A stretch of DNA of 64,000 nt from Limnochordia bacterium. Its GTDB lineage: Bacteria > Bacillota > Limnochordia > DUMW01. Within the stretch, counting starts at the first letter, position 1. Each line of letters opens with the position of its first letter. Shown here one piece after another: positions 22,305-31,758 of this stretch. The notes under the pieces were generated by a model. It saw only the letters and a list, made by a program, of their open reading frames with translations. It did not search any database and was not told the origin of the DNA. Location of the stretch: the NCBI GenBank assembly GCA_023230925.1, contig JALNWK010000011.1, positions 1-64,000 on the forward strand, read 5' to 3'. A program made the position numbers and the translations under genes.

Positions 22305-24763
22305 AGAAACAACCGACTTTTCTGGGTGCGTACCAGACGGCGACCAAACCAAAGGTGAACGATAACCGCTCCATCCTCATCGGTCCGAAAGACCTGAACA
22401 CCTTGCCGTTTCAGACTATTGAGTACTTGTTCCCCCGGTTGACCAAACCCATTACGCCCCACTTGAACAACGGAGATCTGCGGATTTACCGCTTGATTGA
22501 AAAAGACATCAAAAGCCAAAGTACTGCCGTGATGAGGAGCTTTCATCGCAAAGCTGTCTAGTTCTTGCCCATCTGCAAGGAGCATCCGCTGCCCCTTAAT
22601 CTCCACATCACCGGTAAATAGGAACCTAGTATCATTGCCTTCTAGCATAGTCACCAGCGAGGCATCATTGGTACCTAGTAAATTATTGGCAACCACTGAC
22701 CTGGGTGGGTGCAAGACTTTCAGATGAGTATCACCCACTTCAAGCCAATCCCCTGTAGATACAGTATAACAAGGTACTTTCCTTTCTTCAATCAATGACC
22801 ACAATCGACGAAAGGAGGGATCCGAGGCTGTTTGTCCATTGTACCAGATCATTCCTACATCTATAGCTTCAACTACTGACGCAAACCCACCATAATGATC
22901 CACATGGGGATGGGTAATCACCACCAAGTCAAGTCTACGTACGTCCTTGTACCTTAAGAAGGGCAAGATTATCTCTTTGCCAACGTCGTAAGGTCTGCGA
23001 TCCGGCCGAATAGGACGCCCTCCGGCATCAATCATAATATGATAGTCCCCCGGCAAGCTGATGTATATTGCATCGCCCTGTCCCACGTCCAGAAAGACTA
23101 CTTCAATCTCACCCGGCCTTATACTGAATATGGAAAACCAAAAGGCAACAGCCAAAAACCCCATCGTCCAGTTTAGCAGACGCTTTCGAGACTGGCGGGA
23201 TAAAAAACGCGGTAGCTTAGATGTTTCTTGCAGTAACGGATAACACACAATAAGCCACGCATAAAACAGAGTGGGATAAACCCAACTAAAACCAGGGACC
23301 TGGAAGAAACCGGGAAAAGCCGCAAACCAATCAACCAGTAACCAGAACAGGGAAACTACATAATTGGCAAGGGCTCCTCCCATGGAAATCCAACCCGGTG
23401 TGACCAACCCAATAGCTCCCAGAAGGAATATAATAATAAGAAGGAGCCCAAACAGCGGAATCAATACTAGATTGGCGACTATCGCATTTAAGCTTGCGGT
23501 CTGGAAGTAATACAGAGCCAACGGCGTCACCCCAACCCATGCTCCTAGTGAAACAGCTACAGATGAGAAAAGCCAGTTAGGCATAGGGAATAGCATTTTG
23601 CCAAACACAGGGCTTAGGGCCAAAATACCAAACACAGCGGCAAAGGATAGCTGCCACCCCACACCGGTCACGTTAAGGGGATTTATGATCAGTGTAACCC
23701 ACGCTGTAAGAATCAAAAGCTGCAACGATGATTTAGGTCTCTTGCTAATCGCGGCACTAACACCAAGGGTTAACCCCACCACAGCACGAAGAGTGGATGC
23801 CTGTAATCCGGTTAACAGCAAATACACGTATAGCAGGGGCAACGCCATTAGAGTAGACTGCCACCTGGGTTTACGAAAAACACTCCCCACAATACAGTAC
23901 ACCCCGACAAGTAAGCCGATATGTGTACCAGATATTGAAAGCAAATGAGAGACCCCTGCTCGTTCAATCGCTTCCTGCTGTTTAACTGTAAATAGACTCC
24001 GATCCCCTAAGAGCAAAGAGCGATAGAATGGCACAACATCATCGGGAAGGTCCTTTTCTAAAGACTTGATGTCCTGGTGTAATGCATACAACTGCTTCAT
24101 GGGAAACCTAGCGTTATTTCCTCCAGTAGCCTGCAGCTGTTTAGGATCTTCTACGTACAATGTTGCGGAATATCCACTTCGGTAGGCGTAGCTCTGCCAA
24201 TTAGGCTCCCCGGGATTTGATGCGCGAGAGGGTTTCCGCAGCCAACCGCTCACAACTACCTCATCACCGTAAGATAGAGCAGCAACAGCTTGCCGCTCAT
24301 CAGTTGACCAAGCCCAGGTATCTATCGTAACCCGTATCCGCCCTTGCACGTGACCACCATCTATGTATTGGTTTACAGCAAGCAGGAAATAGAAATTCGT
24401 ATCCTTCTGGGCCAATGGTGTAGAAATAGTCCCTGTTATTTCCACCGGTTGATCTTGCAGATAGCCAAACCGCTGGTGATGGACCTGGAAACTGGCAGAA
24501 TATGCCAAGCAGCCAAGGGCCACCCAGGTGGCAGCAATTGCACAACCAATCCAGCTTCGGTCCGCGAAATAGGAGAACATAGTCGCTAACAGGATCACAC
24601 CTACGATAACAATTGCTACGGCCACATTGAAATAATCAACGGCTACCGCAGCTAATACCACCCCCGCAATATAGGCGATGGCGTTTTGGCTTGCAACAAC
24701 ACAGGCTTTTTGTCTATTCAACACAGATAAGAGGACGAAGTTTCTCCATGGTTTTCTGGCCAA
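22295..24763 (-). CDS. comEC: DNA internalization competence protein ComEC/Rec2
   Basis: 822 residues. Two or three N-terminal helices precede an OB-like extracellular domain (about 85-200). A polytopic Competence domain follows, with LLSISGTHIGLLVG and LRAVVGLTLG, and then a C-terminal metallo-beta-lactamase domain with THPHVDHYGG near residue 618. ComEC forms the channel for single-stranded DNA; its MBL domain is proposed to degrade the non-transferred strand. It starts 50 bases inside the end of comEA, an overlap that suggests tight coupling or a later true start. Genes for the uptake pilus are not in the window. Confidence 0.94.
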   Translation of the reverse strand: MARKPWRNFVLLSVLNRQKACVVASQNAIAYIAGVVLAAVAVDYFNVAVAIVIVGVILLATMFSYFADRSWIGCAIAATWVALGCLAYSASFQVHHQRFGYLQDQPVEITGTISTPLAQKDTNFYFLLAVNQYIDGGHVQGRIRVTIDTWAWSTDERQAVAALSYGDEVVVSGWLRKPSRASNPGEPNWQSYAYRSGYSATLYVEDPKQLQATGGNNARFPMKQLYALHQDIKSLEKDLPDDVVPFYRSLLLGDRSLFTVKQQEAIERAGVSHLLSISGTHIGLLVGVYCIVGSVFRKPRWQSTLMALPLLYVYLLLTGLQASTLRAVVGLTLGVSAAISKRPKSSLQLLILTAWVTLIINPLNVTGVGWQLSFAAVFGILALSPVFGKMLFPMPNWLFSSVAVSLGAWVGVTPLALYYFQTASLNAIVANLVLIPLFGLLLIIIFLLGAIGLVTPGWISMGGALANYVVSLFWLLVDWFAAFPGFFQVPGFSWVYPTLFYAWLIVCYPLLQETSKLPRFLSRQSRKRLLNWTMGFLAVAFWFSIFSIRPGEIEVVFLDVGQGDAIYISLPGDYHIMIDAGGRPIRPDRRPYDVGKEIILPFLRYKDVRRLDLVVITHPHVDHYGGFASVVEAIDVGMIWYNGQTASDPSFRRLWSLIEERKVPCYTVSTGDWLEVGDTHLKVLHPPRSVVANNLLGTNDASLVTMLEGNDTRFLFTGDVEIKGQRMLLADGQELDSFAMKAPHHGSTLAFDVFFNQAVNPQISVVQVGRNGFGQPGEQVLNSLKRQGVQVFRTDEDGAVIVHLWFGRRLVRTQKSRLFLRY

Positions 24764-25121
24764 TACCGCTCACCTTAAGAAGCTCATCTACACTACTGAA
24801 GGGACCATTTTGCTTACGGTATTCCACGATTCTTAAGGCCAACGCAGGACCTATGCCGGGTAATTGTTGTAGCTCCACTTGCTCGGCCTTATTGATATTC
24901 AGCTTTCCCGCTGAATTAAACTCGGTCTGCACCACAGGATGTAGCGCATCATCCCCAGTGTCTTCCTGATCCTCCCAATGGAAAGTAATATCAACATCGG
25001 CCCCTTGCTTTGTCTGAAGGTAATAGTAAACTGACATACCCACAAATAGGCAAAGCGCAAGACCAATAGAAAGCAAGCTTCCATGCCGATTTAGTTTTCC
25101 CCTAAGTGTTAAGCGCGGCAC
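24714..25121 (-). CDS. comEA: competence protein ComEA (helix-hairpin-helix)
   Basis: 135 residues. A short cytosolic tail and one membrane helix (about 16-35) lead to a linker and a C-terminal double helix-hairpin-helix domain: LNINKAEQVELQQLPGIGP and LLKVSGIGQKTMEKLRPL. ComEA holds incoming double-stranded DNA outside the membrane and delivers it to ComEC. GTG 25121 follows AAGGGAG. Its own consensus promoter lies just upstream. Confidence 0.95.
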   Translation of the reverse strand: MPRLTLRGKLNRHGSLLSIGLALCLFVGMSVYYYLQTKQGADVDITFHWEDQEDTGDDALHPVVQTEFNSAGKLNINKAEQVELQQLPGIGPALALRIVEYRKQNGPFSSVDELLKVSGIGQKTMEKLRPLICVE

Positions 25122-25148
25122 GTCACACCACTCCCTTCGTTTATATCT

Positions 25149-25177
25149 ATTCTATGTGGTTTATCTTAGCTTGTCAA
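25149..25177 (-). promoter_or_regulatory. consensus promoter of comEA-comEC
   Basis: On the minus strand TTGACA (25177-25172), a 17-base spacer and TAGAAT (25154-25149). The leader to comEA would be about 20 bases. The near-perfect -35 suggests constitutive transcription rather than dependence on a competence activator. Confidence 0.78.
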
Positions 25178-25197
25178 CATATCCACTTCTACTGTAC

Positions 25198-25243
25198 CCG
25201 CAGGGATAAGGAAACTGCCCTGCGGACATTCAACAAGGGCAGT
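25198..25243 (-). terminator. two mutually exclusive hairpins after leuS
   Basis: Downstream of leuS, ACTGCCC (25214-25220) can pair with GGGCAGT (25237-25243), while CCCTGCGG (25218-25225) can pair with CCGCAGGG (25198-25205). The halves share bases, so only one forms at a time. Neither stem has a T-tract. The position suggests 3' end formation of leuS. Confidence 0.4.
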
Positions 25244-25259
25244 CCCGTCTCTACCGTAT

Positions 25260-27722
25260 CTACCTGACCACGATGTTAACTAGCTTCTTAGGGACAAGAA
25301 TTACCTTCACCACATCTTTCCCTTCCATGAATGGAGCCAGGCTTTCCTGAGATGTAGCGAGCTTTTTTAGTTCATCGTCAGTAATATCCACCGGTACAGT
25401 TACCCGATCTCGTACCTTTCCGTTGACCTGTAATACTATTGTCATCTCTTCAACCTGAAGGGCCTCTTCATCCACTTGGGGCCAAACCATTTTATGAACA
25501 CTTCCTCTGCCACCAAGCTCTTGCCATAATTCCTCAGCCAAATGAGGGACAAAGGGGGCTAACATAAGAACTAAGGTCTCTAGCCCTTCTCGGCAAAGAT
25601 ACATATTATCCCCATCATACTGATAGAAAGCATTAACGTACTCCATAATCGAACTGATGGCGGTGTTGAAATTGAACCGTTGGATATCACCCTTTACCTT
25701 AGATAAGGTTTGATGCATAGCCCTTCTTAAGTCCTTGTCCTGTCCAACAAGGCCATCGTTACTCCTAGTAGGCTGCACCTTTTGTACCCGCGGGGAGTAA
25801 TCTTGCACTAAACGCCAAACCCGGTTAATAAACCGATAGGCGCCCTCTACACCGGATTCGCTCCACTCAAGGTCGCGATCTGGTGGTGCTGCAAACAGAA
25901 TGAATAACCTAGCTGTATCTGCTCCGTAGCGTTCCACAATACGATCCGGATCCACTACATTTCCCTTGGATTTGGACATCTTGATACCGTCTTTGAGTAC
26001 CATTCCTTGGGTCAGTAGATTGGCAAAGGGTTCCTCGGATTCTACCAAACCCAAGTCGTGAAGTACCATTGTAAAAAAGCGGGCATACATCAAGTGCAAA
26101 ATTGCATGCTCAACCCCACCGATATACTGATCAACCGGCATCCAATAATCAGCAACATCCTTGTCAACTGCTTGCTTCCCATTATGTGGGTCACAATACC
26201 GGAGGAAATACCACGAAGAACAGACAAAGGTGTCCATCGTATCTGTCTCACGGCTCGCCTTGCCACCGCAAGTAGGACAAGTAGTGTTGACAAAGGACTC
26301 GTGCTTAGACAACGGTGACTTACCGTCTGTGCCAAATTCCACATCCTCTGGCAAAATCACAGGTAAATCCTTTTCTGGTACAGGTACCAATCCACATTTT
26401 TCGCAGTTAATCATCGGAATTGGAGCACCCCAGTAGCGTTGCCTTGAAATCAACCAGTCCCGTAGCCGGTACTGTACTTTAAACTCACCCAACTGCTTGG
26501 TTTCTAGATAGTCAATAATCTTTTCCATGGCACGATTGTTCTCAAGACCTGAGAACCGATCGGAATTAACCAGAACGCCGCTTCCTTCATAGGCAGCAGG
26601 CAACTCGTCTTCCGCGGACTCCGCCTGGGGATCTTGAATCACTAAACGAACGGGAATATCGTATTTTCTGGCAAACTCAAAGTCCCTCTGATCATGGGCT
26701 GGCACCGCCATAATCGCGCCCGTCCCATAGCCCATTAATACGTAATTGCCTAGCCAGATCGGGATCCGTTCTCCGCTTAGCGGGTTAATACAGTACTTAC
26801 CTGTGAAGATACCAAGTTTTTCAGTGTCCTCGGCCGTCCTTGAGATCTCATCTTCATGAACCACTTGGGCAATAAACCGGCGAATCTCTGCCTCATTATC
26901 TGCCCCATCAATTAATTCTTCCACCCAGGGGTGCTCAGGAGCCATAACCATAAACGTAGCACCATAGATAGTATCAGGCCTAGTAGTAAACACCTCTAGG
27001 ATCTTGTCGGTACCGTCTATGGCAAACTTTAGCATAGCACCTTCGCTGCGGCCAATCCAGTTATGCTGCATTGTTTTCACTTTATCTGGCCAACCATCCA
27101 GCTTCTGCAAATTGTCCAAAAGCCTCTGAGCATAGCTGGTAATCCGGAAAAACCACTGTTCAAGATGCTTTTTCTCCACCGGTGTATCACAGCGCTCACA
27201 GTTTCCTGCAACCACCTGCTCATTGGCAAGGACCGTGCCACAGGACGGACACCAGTTAACCGCTGCACCAGATTTGTAAGCGAGTCCCGCCCTGTAAAAC
27301 TGTAAAAACAACCACTGGGTCCACCGATAGTAATCCGGTAAACAAGAGGTGATTTCCCGCGACCAATCGTAGCTAAGCCCGAGCCTCTTTAATTGCTGCT
27401 TCATATAGGCAATGTTTTCCTTTGTCCATAGCACAGGATGGACCCCCCGCTGAATCGCAGCATTTTCCGCCGGAAGTCCAAAAGCGTCCCACCCCATCGG
27501 GTGCAAGACATTGAAACCATTCATAGATTGAAATCTGGCAACAACATCACCGATGGCATAATTACGCACATGACCCATGTGTAACCTGCCTGAAGGATAA
27601 GGAAGCATCTCCAAGCAATAATACTTTGGTTTGTCAGGATCTTCAGCTACTTTATATAATTCACTTTCATCCCAGTGTTTTTGCCATTTTGGCTCGATCT
27701 GTCTAAAATCGTAGGTTCGCAC
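25260..27722 (-). CDS. leuS: leucyl-tRNA synthetase
   Basis: 820 residues from GTG 27722, which follows GGAGGAGAT by five bases; a longer open frame adds 30 residues encoded by the T-box terminator region and is rejected. Class I synthetase charging tRNA-Leu. The HIGH motif appears as HMGH in PYPSGRLHMGHVRNY (about residue 47), the editing domain (CP1) spans about 220-415, and the KMSKS motif is intact in GIKMSKSKGNVVDPD. Zinc-ligand cysteine pairs occur at CPSCGTVLANEQ and CPTCGGKA. Expression is controlled by the T-box leader immediately upstream. Confidence 0.97.
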   Translation of the reverse strand: MRTYDFRQIEPKWQKHWDESELYKVAEDPDKPKYYCLEMLPYPSGRLHMGHVRNYAIGDVVARFQSMNGFNVLHPMGWDAFGLPAENAAIQRGVHPVLWTKENIAYMKQQLKRLGLSYDWSREITSCLPDYYRWTQWLFLQFYRAGLAYKSGAAVNWCPSCGTVLANEQVVAGNCERCDTPVEKKHLEQWFFRITSYAQRLLDNLQKLDGWPDKVKTMQHNWIGRSEGAMLKFAIDGTDKILEVFTTRPDTIYGATFMVMAPEHPWVEELIDGADNEAEIRRFIAQVVHEDEISRTAEDTEKLGIFTGKYCINPLSGERIPIWLGNYVLMGYGTGAIMAVPAHDQRDFEFARKYDIPVRLVIQDPQAESAEDELPAAYEGSGVLVNSDRFSGLENNRAMEKIIDYLETKQLGEFKVQYRLRDWLISRQRYWGAPIPMINCEKCGLVPVPEKDLPVILPEDVEFGTDGKSPLSKHESFVNTTCPTCGGKASRETDTMDTFVCSSWYFLRYCDPHNGKQAVDKDVADYWMPVDQYIGGVEHAILHLMYARFFTMVLHDLGLVESEEPFANLLTQGMVLKDGIKMSKSKGNVVDPDRIVERYGADTARLFILFAAPPDRDLEWSESGVEGAYRFINRVWRLVQDYSPRVQKVQPTRSNDGLVGQDKDLRRAMHQTLSKVKGDIQRFNFNTAISSIMEYVNAFYQYDGDNMYLCREGLETLVLMLAPFVPHLAEELWQELGGRGSVHKMVWPQVDEEALQVEEMTIVLQVNGKVRDRVTVPVDITDDELKKLATSQESLAPFMEGKDVVKVILVPKKLVNIVVR

Positions 27723-27762
27723 CGTTGATCTCCTCCGTAATCTAAGCTTAAACAACCACAAC

Positions 27763-27788
27763 AAAAAACCCCTGCTAACACGCAGGGG
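27763..27788 (-). terminator. T-box terminator of leuS
   Basis: CCCCTGC-GTGTTA-GCAGGGG is a perfect 7-base stem followed by TTTTTTG on the minus strand. The 5' arm CCCCT can instead pair with AGGG of the T-box sequence to form the antiterminator when uncharged tRNA-Leu binds. Confidence 0.88.
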
Positions 27789-27835
27789 CGAGAAGTCTTC
27801 CCGTGGTACCACCCTTTTTGGTGATCATACAAAAA

Positions 27836-27911
<76 letters not shown>

Positions 27912-28106
27912 ACATAATGACAACCCACTCTTAGCCTCGTAACGGTGGCAACCGTCACATGCTAGATGATTTACATGTGAATCTCCAAGGCGAGTTCCCC
28001 AGTTGTTCCACATCGACTTACACCCACCGTCGACTCTCTGCTGTGAATCTAACTGGCTACTACTCCTCTTCATTGACTTTAGTTTTGTAAACATTGTACG
28101 TTCCGT

Positions 28107-28135
28107 ATTATAACTGACCCCTTGCGGAAAGTCAA
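28107..28135 (-). promoter_or_regulatory. promoter of the T-box / tRNA-Ala / leuS transcript
   Basis: On the minus strand TTGACT (28135-28130), a 17-base spacer and a perfect TATAAT (28112-28107). A 7-base perfect hairpin (CCCCTTG/CAAGGGG, 28118-28139) overlaps the -35 box and part of the spacer. It is just downstream of yqeM, so the same bases may end the preceding transcript and start the next. Confidence 0.85.
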
Positions 28136-28145
28136 GGGGCGTTCG

Positions 28146-28904
28146 TCATTCTGATCTTTGAGCCACAAAGTTCCACCGGTAGCTGTTACTCTTCGCTGGC
28201 AAAAGGGTAAAGCCATCAAAAACGTCCAAAACAGTAAATCCTTTTTCATCTAACGCTTGAGCTAGCTGATCCATCGGGTAAGCCTGTTCAATATGGCGCT
28301 CCCTGTACTCTCGAAGAACACCCCCGACTGTAATGGAAAAGGTAAGATCCATCACACATCGTCCCTTGTTCTTATCATAGGAAGTCTCCCATTTTAGCTC
28401 CCCACCTGGCACTTGGTCATAGTAGACATTTGTTCCGTAAAATCTCTCTAGGGCCAAGGCAGTATTCACATCGAATACGAACAGGCCCCCAGGTCTTAAG
28501 CACTGATATACCCGGCCAAAACACTGTTTCACGTCGTCAATTGCATCTAAGTAGTTGATACTATCACACAGACAGATCACAGCATCAAAAGAAGTACCTG
28601 TGTTAAGATACCTCATATCCTGTTGAAGCAACGGCACCACTAGCCTCGAATCATAGAACTTCTCATCGGCTAGGGCTAACATGTCCTCTGAAAGATCCAC
28701 CCCTGTCATGTTGTATCCCTGCTGAGCTAGATAAAGCGTGATGCCACCGGTACCGCAAGCCAGATCCAACACCGTCTCAGGGGCATGTTCGTAGTGCTGC
28801 CATATCTGAATCACGTACTGACCCCACTGGGGATAGTCTACTTCACTCTTCATTCGATCATAGACAAGGGCCAAATACTGATATCTCCCCAAATCCTCCG
28901 TCAT
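28146..28904 (-). CDS. class I SAM-dependent methyltransferase (YqeM-like)
   Basis: 252 residues. Rossmann-type methyltransferase with motif I VLDLACGTGGITLYLA (about residue 42), GVDLSEDML (motif II) and FDAVICLCDSINYL. It follows rsfS as yqeM does in Bacillus (nadD-yqeK-yqeL-yqeM order), so it is the same family. Substrate is unknown. The start ATG 28904 has only a weak ribosome site and lies 13 bases after rsfS. Confidence 0.87.
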   Translation of the reverse strand: MTEDLGRYQYLALVYDRMKSEVDYPQWGQYVIQIWQHYEHAPETVLDLACGTGGITLYLAQQGYNMTGVDLSEDMLALADEKFYDSRLVVPLLQQDMRYLNTGTSFDAVICLCDSINYLDAIDDVKQCFGRVYQCLRPGGLFVFDVNTALALERFYGTNVYYDQVPGGELKWETSYDKNKGRCVMDLTFSITVGGVLREYRERHIEQAYPMDQLAQALDEKGFTVLDVFDGFTLLPAKSNSYRWNFVAQRSE

Positions 28905-28917
28905 TTACACACATCCA

Positions 28918-29286
28918 TCATCCAAGTTTGGGATTCTCTGATCCTATAGTCACTTCGACTTGCTTTGCATCGCCCCACAGTCTTTCCAGACCGTAGTAAT
29001 CTCTCTCCTCGGGGGAAAAGATGTGTACAATCACATCGCCATAATCAATGAGAACCCATCCTGATCCGTGTTCCCCTTCCCGATGCAACCGCTTTCTCCC
29101 CAAACCGGAAAGCTCTTTTTCTATGTTATCGGCAATCGCCTTTCTTGAAACATCGGATTGACCGGTGCAGATTACAAAATAGTCGCACATAATCGATAAC
29201 TGGCTCAAATCGAGAATACACACATTCTCAGCTTTCTTATCGAAGGCTGCCATCGCCGCGCGTTGGGCAAGTTGCTCAGGTAACAG
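28918..29286 (-). CDS. rsfS: ribosome silencing factor RsfS
   Basis: RsfS binds ribosomal protein L14 (uL14) and blocks subunit joining when nutrients are scarce. The core matches the family: DKKAENVCILDLSQLS, DYFVICTGQSDVSRKAIADNI, GSGWVLIDYGDVIVHIFSPEERDYY. The ATG at 29253 would cut off the conserved N-terminal helix. Upstream, in frame, is LPEQLAQRAAMAA, which fits RsfS, and GGAGGTGG lies six bases before an in-frame CTG at 29286. I therefore propose a CTG start (122 residues). A TGA stop immediately precedes that codon. Confidence 0.9.
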   Translation of the reverse strand: MLPEQLAQRAAMAAFDKKAENVCILDLSQLSIMCDYFVICTGQSDVSRKAIADNIEKELSGLGRKRLHREGEHGSGWVLIDYGDVIVHIFSPEERDYYGLERLWGDAKQVEVTIGSENPKLG

Positions 29287-29306
29287 TCAAACCACCTCCA
29301 TTTAGA

Positions 29307-30572
29307 TTAGTTGCTGGATACGTAATCTTTCCCTACGATTACCAGCAAATCAACGGCCTGATCTACTTCCTCCATAATCTCAGCCGTTTCTCCCATTAGA
29401 CTCCTAACTTGTTCAGCAAAGTCTCTGTTCTGAGACTCTTGGTACTTAATCTGAGTTGTTTCATAGTCGTAGTGATCTGCGTTCCCTATCTCTTGAATTC
29501 TATAGCCATTTTGACGCAGACAACTAGCAACCTCTGCGGCAATACCGCGCTTTCCGGAGCCGTTTAAAACTCCAATTACGGGACGTGTGATCCCTGAAAA
29601 CACCTCGATCACCTCATAGGCTAACACATCTTGGTCAGCAATCCAGTAACTAGCCCCCCTAATTCGCTGTTCGGACCCCGGGATAACCCCATAGTGAAGG
29701 TCCTCAGTTCTATGAAAACGCTTAGCGATGCTGATTGCTTTCCTAATGGGCAAATTAGTCTTCACCCCTTGGCTCACATCGGAAAGCAACGCAGGTAATC
29801 GGAGGATAGTTGCGGGCCGCAGAACCTGTTTTTGCAGCGCACTAATAAAGTTCTGTTGACGAACAACACGACCCTTGTACACATCTTTTACGGGATCAGC
29901 CGCCGTGATATCTCCCAACCCATCTCCTCGATACCGAATATACCCTAAGGCAGTCCGCCCGTCAAGAACTTGGAGGCCAGCTGTGATATCGATATGCAAA
30001 TTACCAGCAAAATCATCATATTGCATATCTTTTTCCACTACAAGCTCTACTCCCCCGAGAGTATCTATAATTTTCTCAAAGGCCTGGAAATTAAGTAGAA
30101 CATAATAATCAATCTCAACACCCAAGAGCGTCTCGACACAGTCCATGGCTAGACCAGGTCCGCCTTTGCCGTTTGCCTCATTGATTCTACTCATAGCTCC
30201 GTCAACTTCGACTAAGGTATCCCGGGGAATAGTTAATACACTAACAAAATTACTATTTGGCAGATAACCTAGGACAAATATAGTATCAGTACGTCCCTCC
30301 TCCTTGTCGAGGATATCGCCACCTAAAACAAGCACCGTGGTTAACCTCTCTAGTTCCTGGAAGACTAAGGAACCTTCCGTTTTTGGCCTCCTAGGGGCGT
30401 CCCAGTAGATCTGCTTGTAGTAAGTATACCATGCAGCCAAAACAGCAAGTACAATCGCAAACAAGATTACAAAGACAACAATAAAGGTCCGCTTACGCCG
30501 CACCTGTCTTCGATCTACTGCCTGTTTATCCAACTCTTCCATGCGTTTTCTATATTCCTCTTCTGGAAGCAT
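29307..30572 (-). CDS. LCP (LytR-CpsA-Psr) family cell-wall protein with LytR_C domain
   Basis: 421 residues. A basic cytosolic N-terminus and one helix (about 28-48) anchor an extracellular LCP domain (about 80-260): GRTDTIFVLGYL, IPRDTLVE, INEANGKGGP, LGYIRYRGDGLGD, VVRQQNFISAL. LCP enzymes transfer lipid-linked glycopolymers such as teichoic acids onto peptidoglycan. A C-terminal LytR_C domain (VIGVLNGSGKRGIA, about 330-415) is present. An LCP gene between yqeK and rsfS is common in Firmicutes. ATG 30572 follows AGGAGAG. Confidence 0.92.
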   Translation of the reverse strand: MLPEEEYRKRMEELDKQAVDRRQVRRKRTFIVVFVILFAIVLAVLAAWYTYYKQIYWDAPRRPKTEGSLVFQELERLTTVLVLGGDILDKEEGRTDTIFVLGYLPNSNFVSVLTIPRDTLVEVDGAMSRINEANGKGGPGLAMDCVETLLGVEIDYYVLLNFQAFEKIIDTLGGVELVVEKDMQYDDFAGNLHIDITAGLQVLDGRTALGYIRYRGDGLGDITAADPVKDVYKGRVVRQQNFISALQKQVLRPATILRLPALLSDVSQGVKTNLPIRKAISIAKRFHRTEDLHYGVIPGSEQRIRGASYWIADQDVLAYEVIEVFSGITRPVIGVLNGSGKRGIAAEVASCLRQNGYRIQEIGNADHYDYETTQIKYQESQNRDFAEQVRSLMGETAEIMEEVDQAVDLLVIVGKDYVSSN

Positions 30573-30583
30573 GATAACTCTCC

Positions 30584-31153
30584 TTAGCTTGATGCCGACA
30601 ATAGTAAATCATTAACAGCCTCCACTGTAGCTATGTGCAGGGGAAGCTCCCTTCGCAAAACGTAATGACAAGTCCTCCTAAGGGCTATCAGACAAGCCCT
30701 ATCTAGATCCACGAAAGCAAGTCGACGTATCCCCTTCACACCGGGAAAGCTCCGACCGGGTTCGATGTAGTCCGCAAGATACACAATCTTCTCCAGCTTC
30801 GACATCCCAGCTCGTCCAGTAGTATGATAAGCAATGGCATTCAAAACATTATCATTGGTAATACCAAAATGCTCCCGAGCCAAGATTGCCGCCACCGGCC
30901 CGTGTAGCAAGTCCGGGTAAGACTCCTCAATCTGCAGCTTCAATATACCAAAATCAATGGCTATTTGCAATAACTGCTCCCCAGCCAGCTCTCGGGCATA
31001 GTCATGAAGTAAACCAGCGGTTACCGCCTCCACACCACTTGCTTCCCACTGTTCAGCCAAAGCTGCAGCCGTTTGTGTCACACCTAGTGTATGCCGAAAT
31101 CGCCCTGCGCTAAGCACCTTCCCTACTTCGCCCCGCAGTTCATCTATATCCAT
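30584..31153 (-). CDS. yqeK: HD-domain Ap4A hydrolase YqeK
   Basis: 189 residues from ATG 31153, preceded by GAGGAG at 10 bases and overlapping nadD by 14 bases; a frame 11 residues longer is less likely. The HD metal site is visible in RFRHTLGVTQTA, GLLHDYAREL and AIAYHTTGR. YqeK proteins hydrolyse diadenosine tetraphosphate symmetrically to ADP. Its place between nadD and rsfS is the conserved Firmicute arrangement. Confidence 0.92.
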   Translation of the reverse strand: MDIDELRGEVGKVLSAGRFRHTLGVTQTAAALAEQWEASGVEAVTAGLLHDYARELAGEQLLQIAIDFGILKLQIEESYPDLLHGPVAAILAREHFGITNDNVLNAIAYHTTGRAGMSKLEKIVYLADYIEPGRSFPGVKGIRRLAFVDLDRACLIALRRTCHYVLRRELPLHIATVEAVNDLLLSASS

Positions 31154-31745
31154 AAAGCCCATGCTCCTCAATATAACTTGAAACACTCTCTGGAATCAGA
31201 TACCTCACGGAAATACCTTGGCTTATCCTGTTTCGAATATCTGTTGATGAAATATCAATGGTAAAGGCGGGAACAATCTTGATTCGTTCCTCAATATATA
31301 ACGAACCTAGTCGTTGTTTAGCTTCGGATATGGAAAAGCCTGGACGGGGCATCACAGCTAGATTGCACAACGAGATGACCTGCTCTGGCTGCCGCCAGTT
31401 CAAAAGATCCAACAGGTTATCCGAACCAATAATGAAAGACAGCTCCCGGTCAGGATAAATTCTCTTAATGCTTTTGAGCGTATCCACGGTATAGGTAGCG
31501 CCCTGCCGTTCCAAGTCCACGGTACAAAGATGAAAACGGGGATTATCCGCAATAGCTAATTCAGTCATGGCCCTACGATGTTCCGCGGAAGTGACGTTTC
31601 TGTCGCGTTTGTGCCCGGGAGTACCCGCTGGTACAAACAAAACCTGAGACAGATTAAGGTATTCACCTACGTACTCCCCGAGAATTAGATGTCCTAGATG
31701 AATTGGATCAAAAGTACCACCTAAAACACCGATTGACTGGACCAA
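31140..31745 (-). CDS. nadD: nicotinate-nucleotide adenylyltransferase
   Basis: 201 residues from TTG 31745, which follows AGGGGGG by eight bases; an ATG 11 codons earlier overlaps proA. It adenylates nicotinate mononucleotide in NAD synthesis. GVLGGTFDPIHLGHL at the N-terminus carries the nucleotidyltransferase HxGH site and ISSTDIRNRI near the C-terminus is the second ATP-binding motif. Continuous with yqeK downstream. Confidence 0.93.
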   Translation of the reverse strand: MVQSIGVLGGTFDPIHLGHLILGEYVGEYLNLSQVLFVPAGTPGHKRDRNVTSAEHRRAMTELAIADNPRFHLCTVDLERQGATYTVDTLKSIKRIYPDRELSFIIGSDNLLDLLNWRQPEQVISLCNLAVMPRPGFSISEAKQRLGSLYIEERIKIVPAFTIDISSTDIRNRISQGISVRYLIPESVSSYIEEHGLYGYR

Positions 31746-31758
31746 GAAACTAGCCCCC

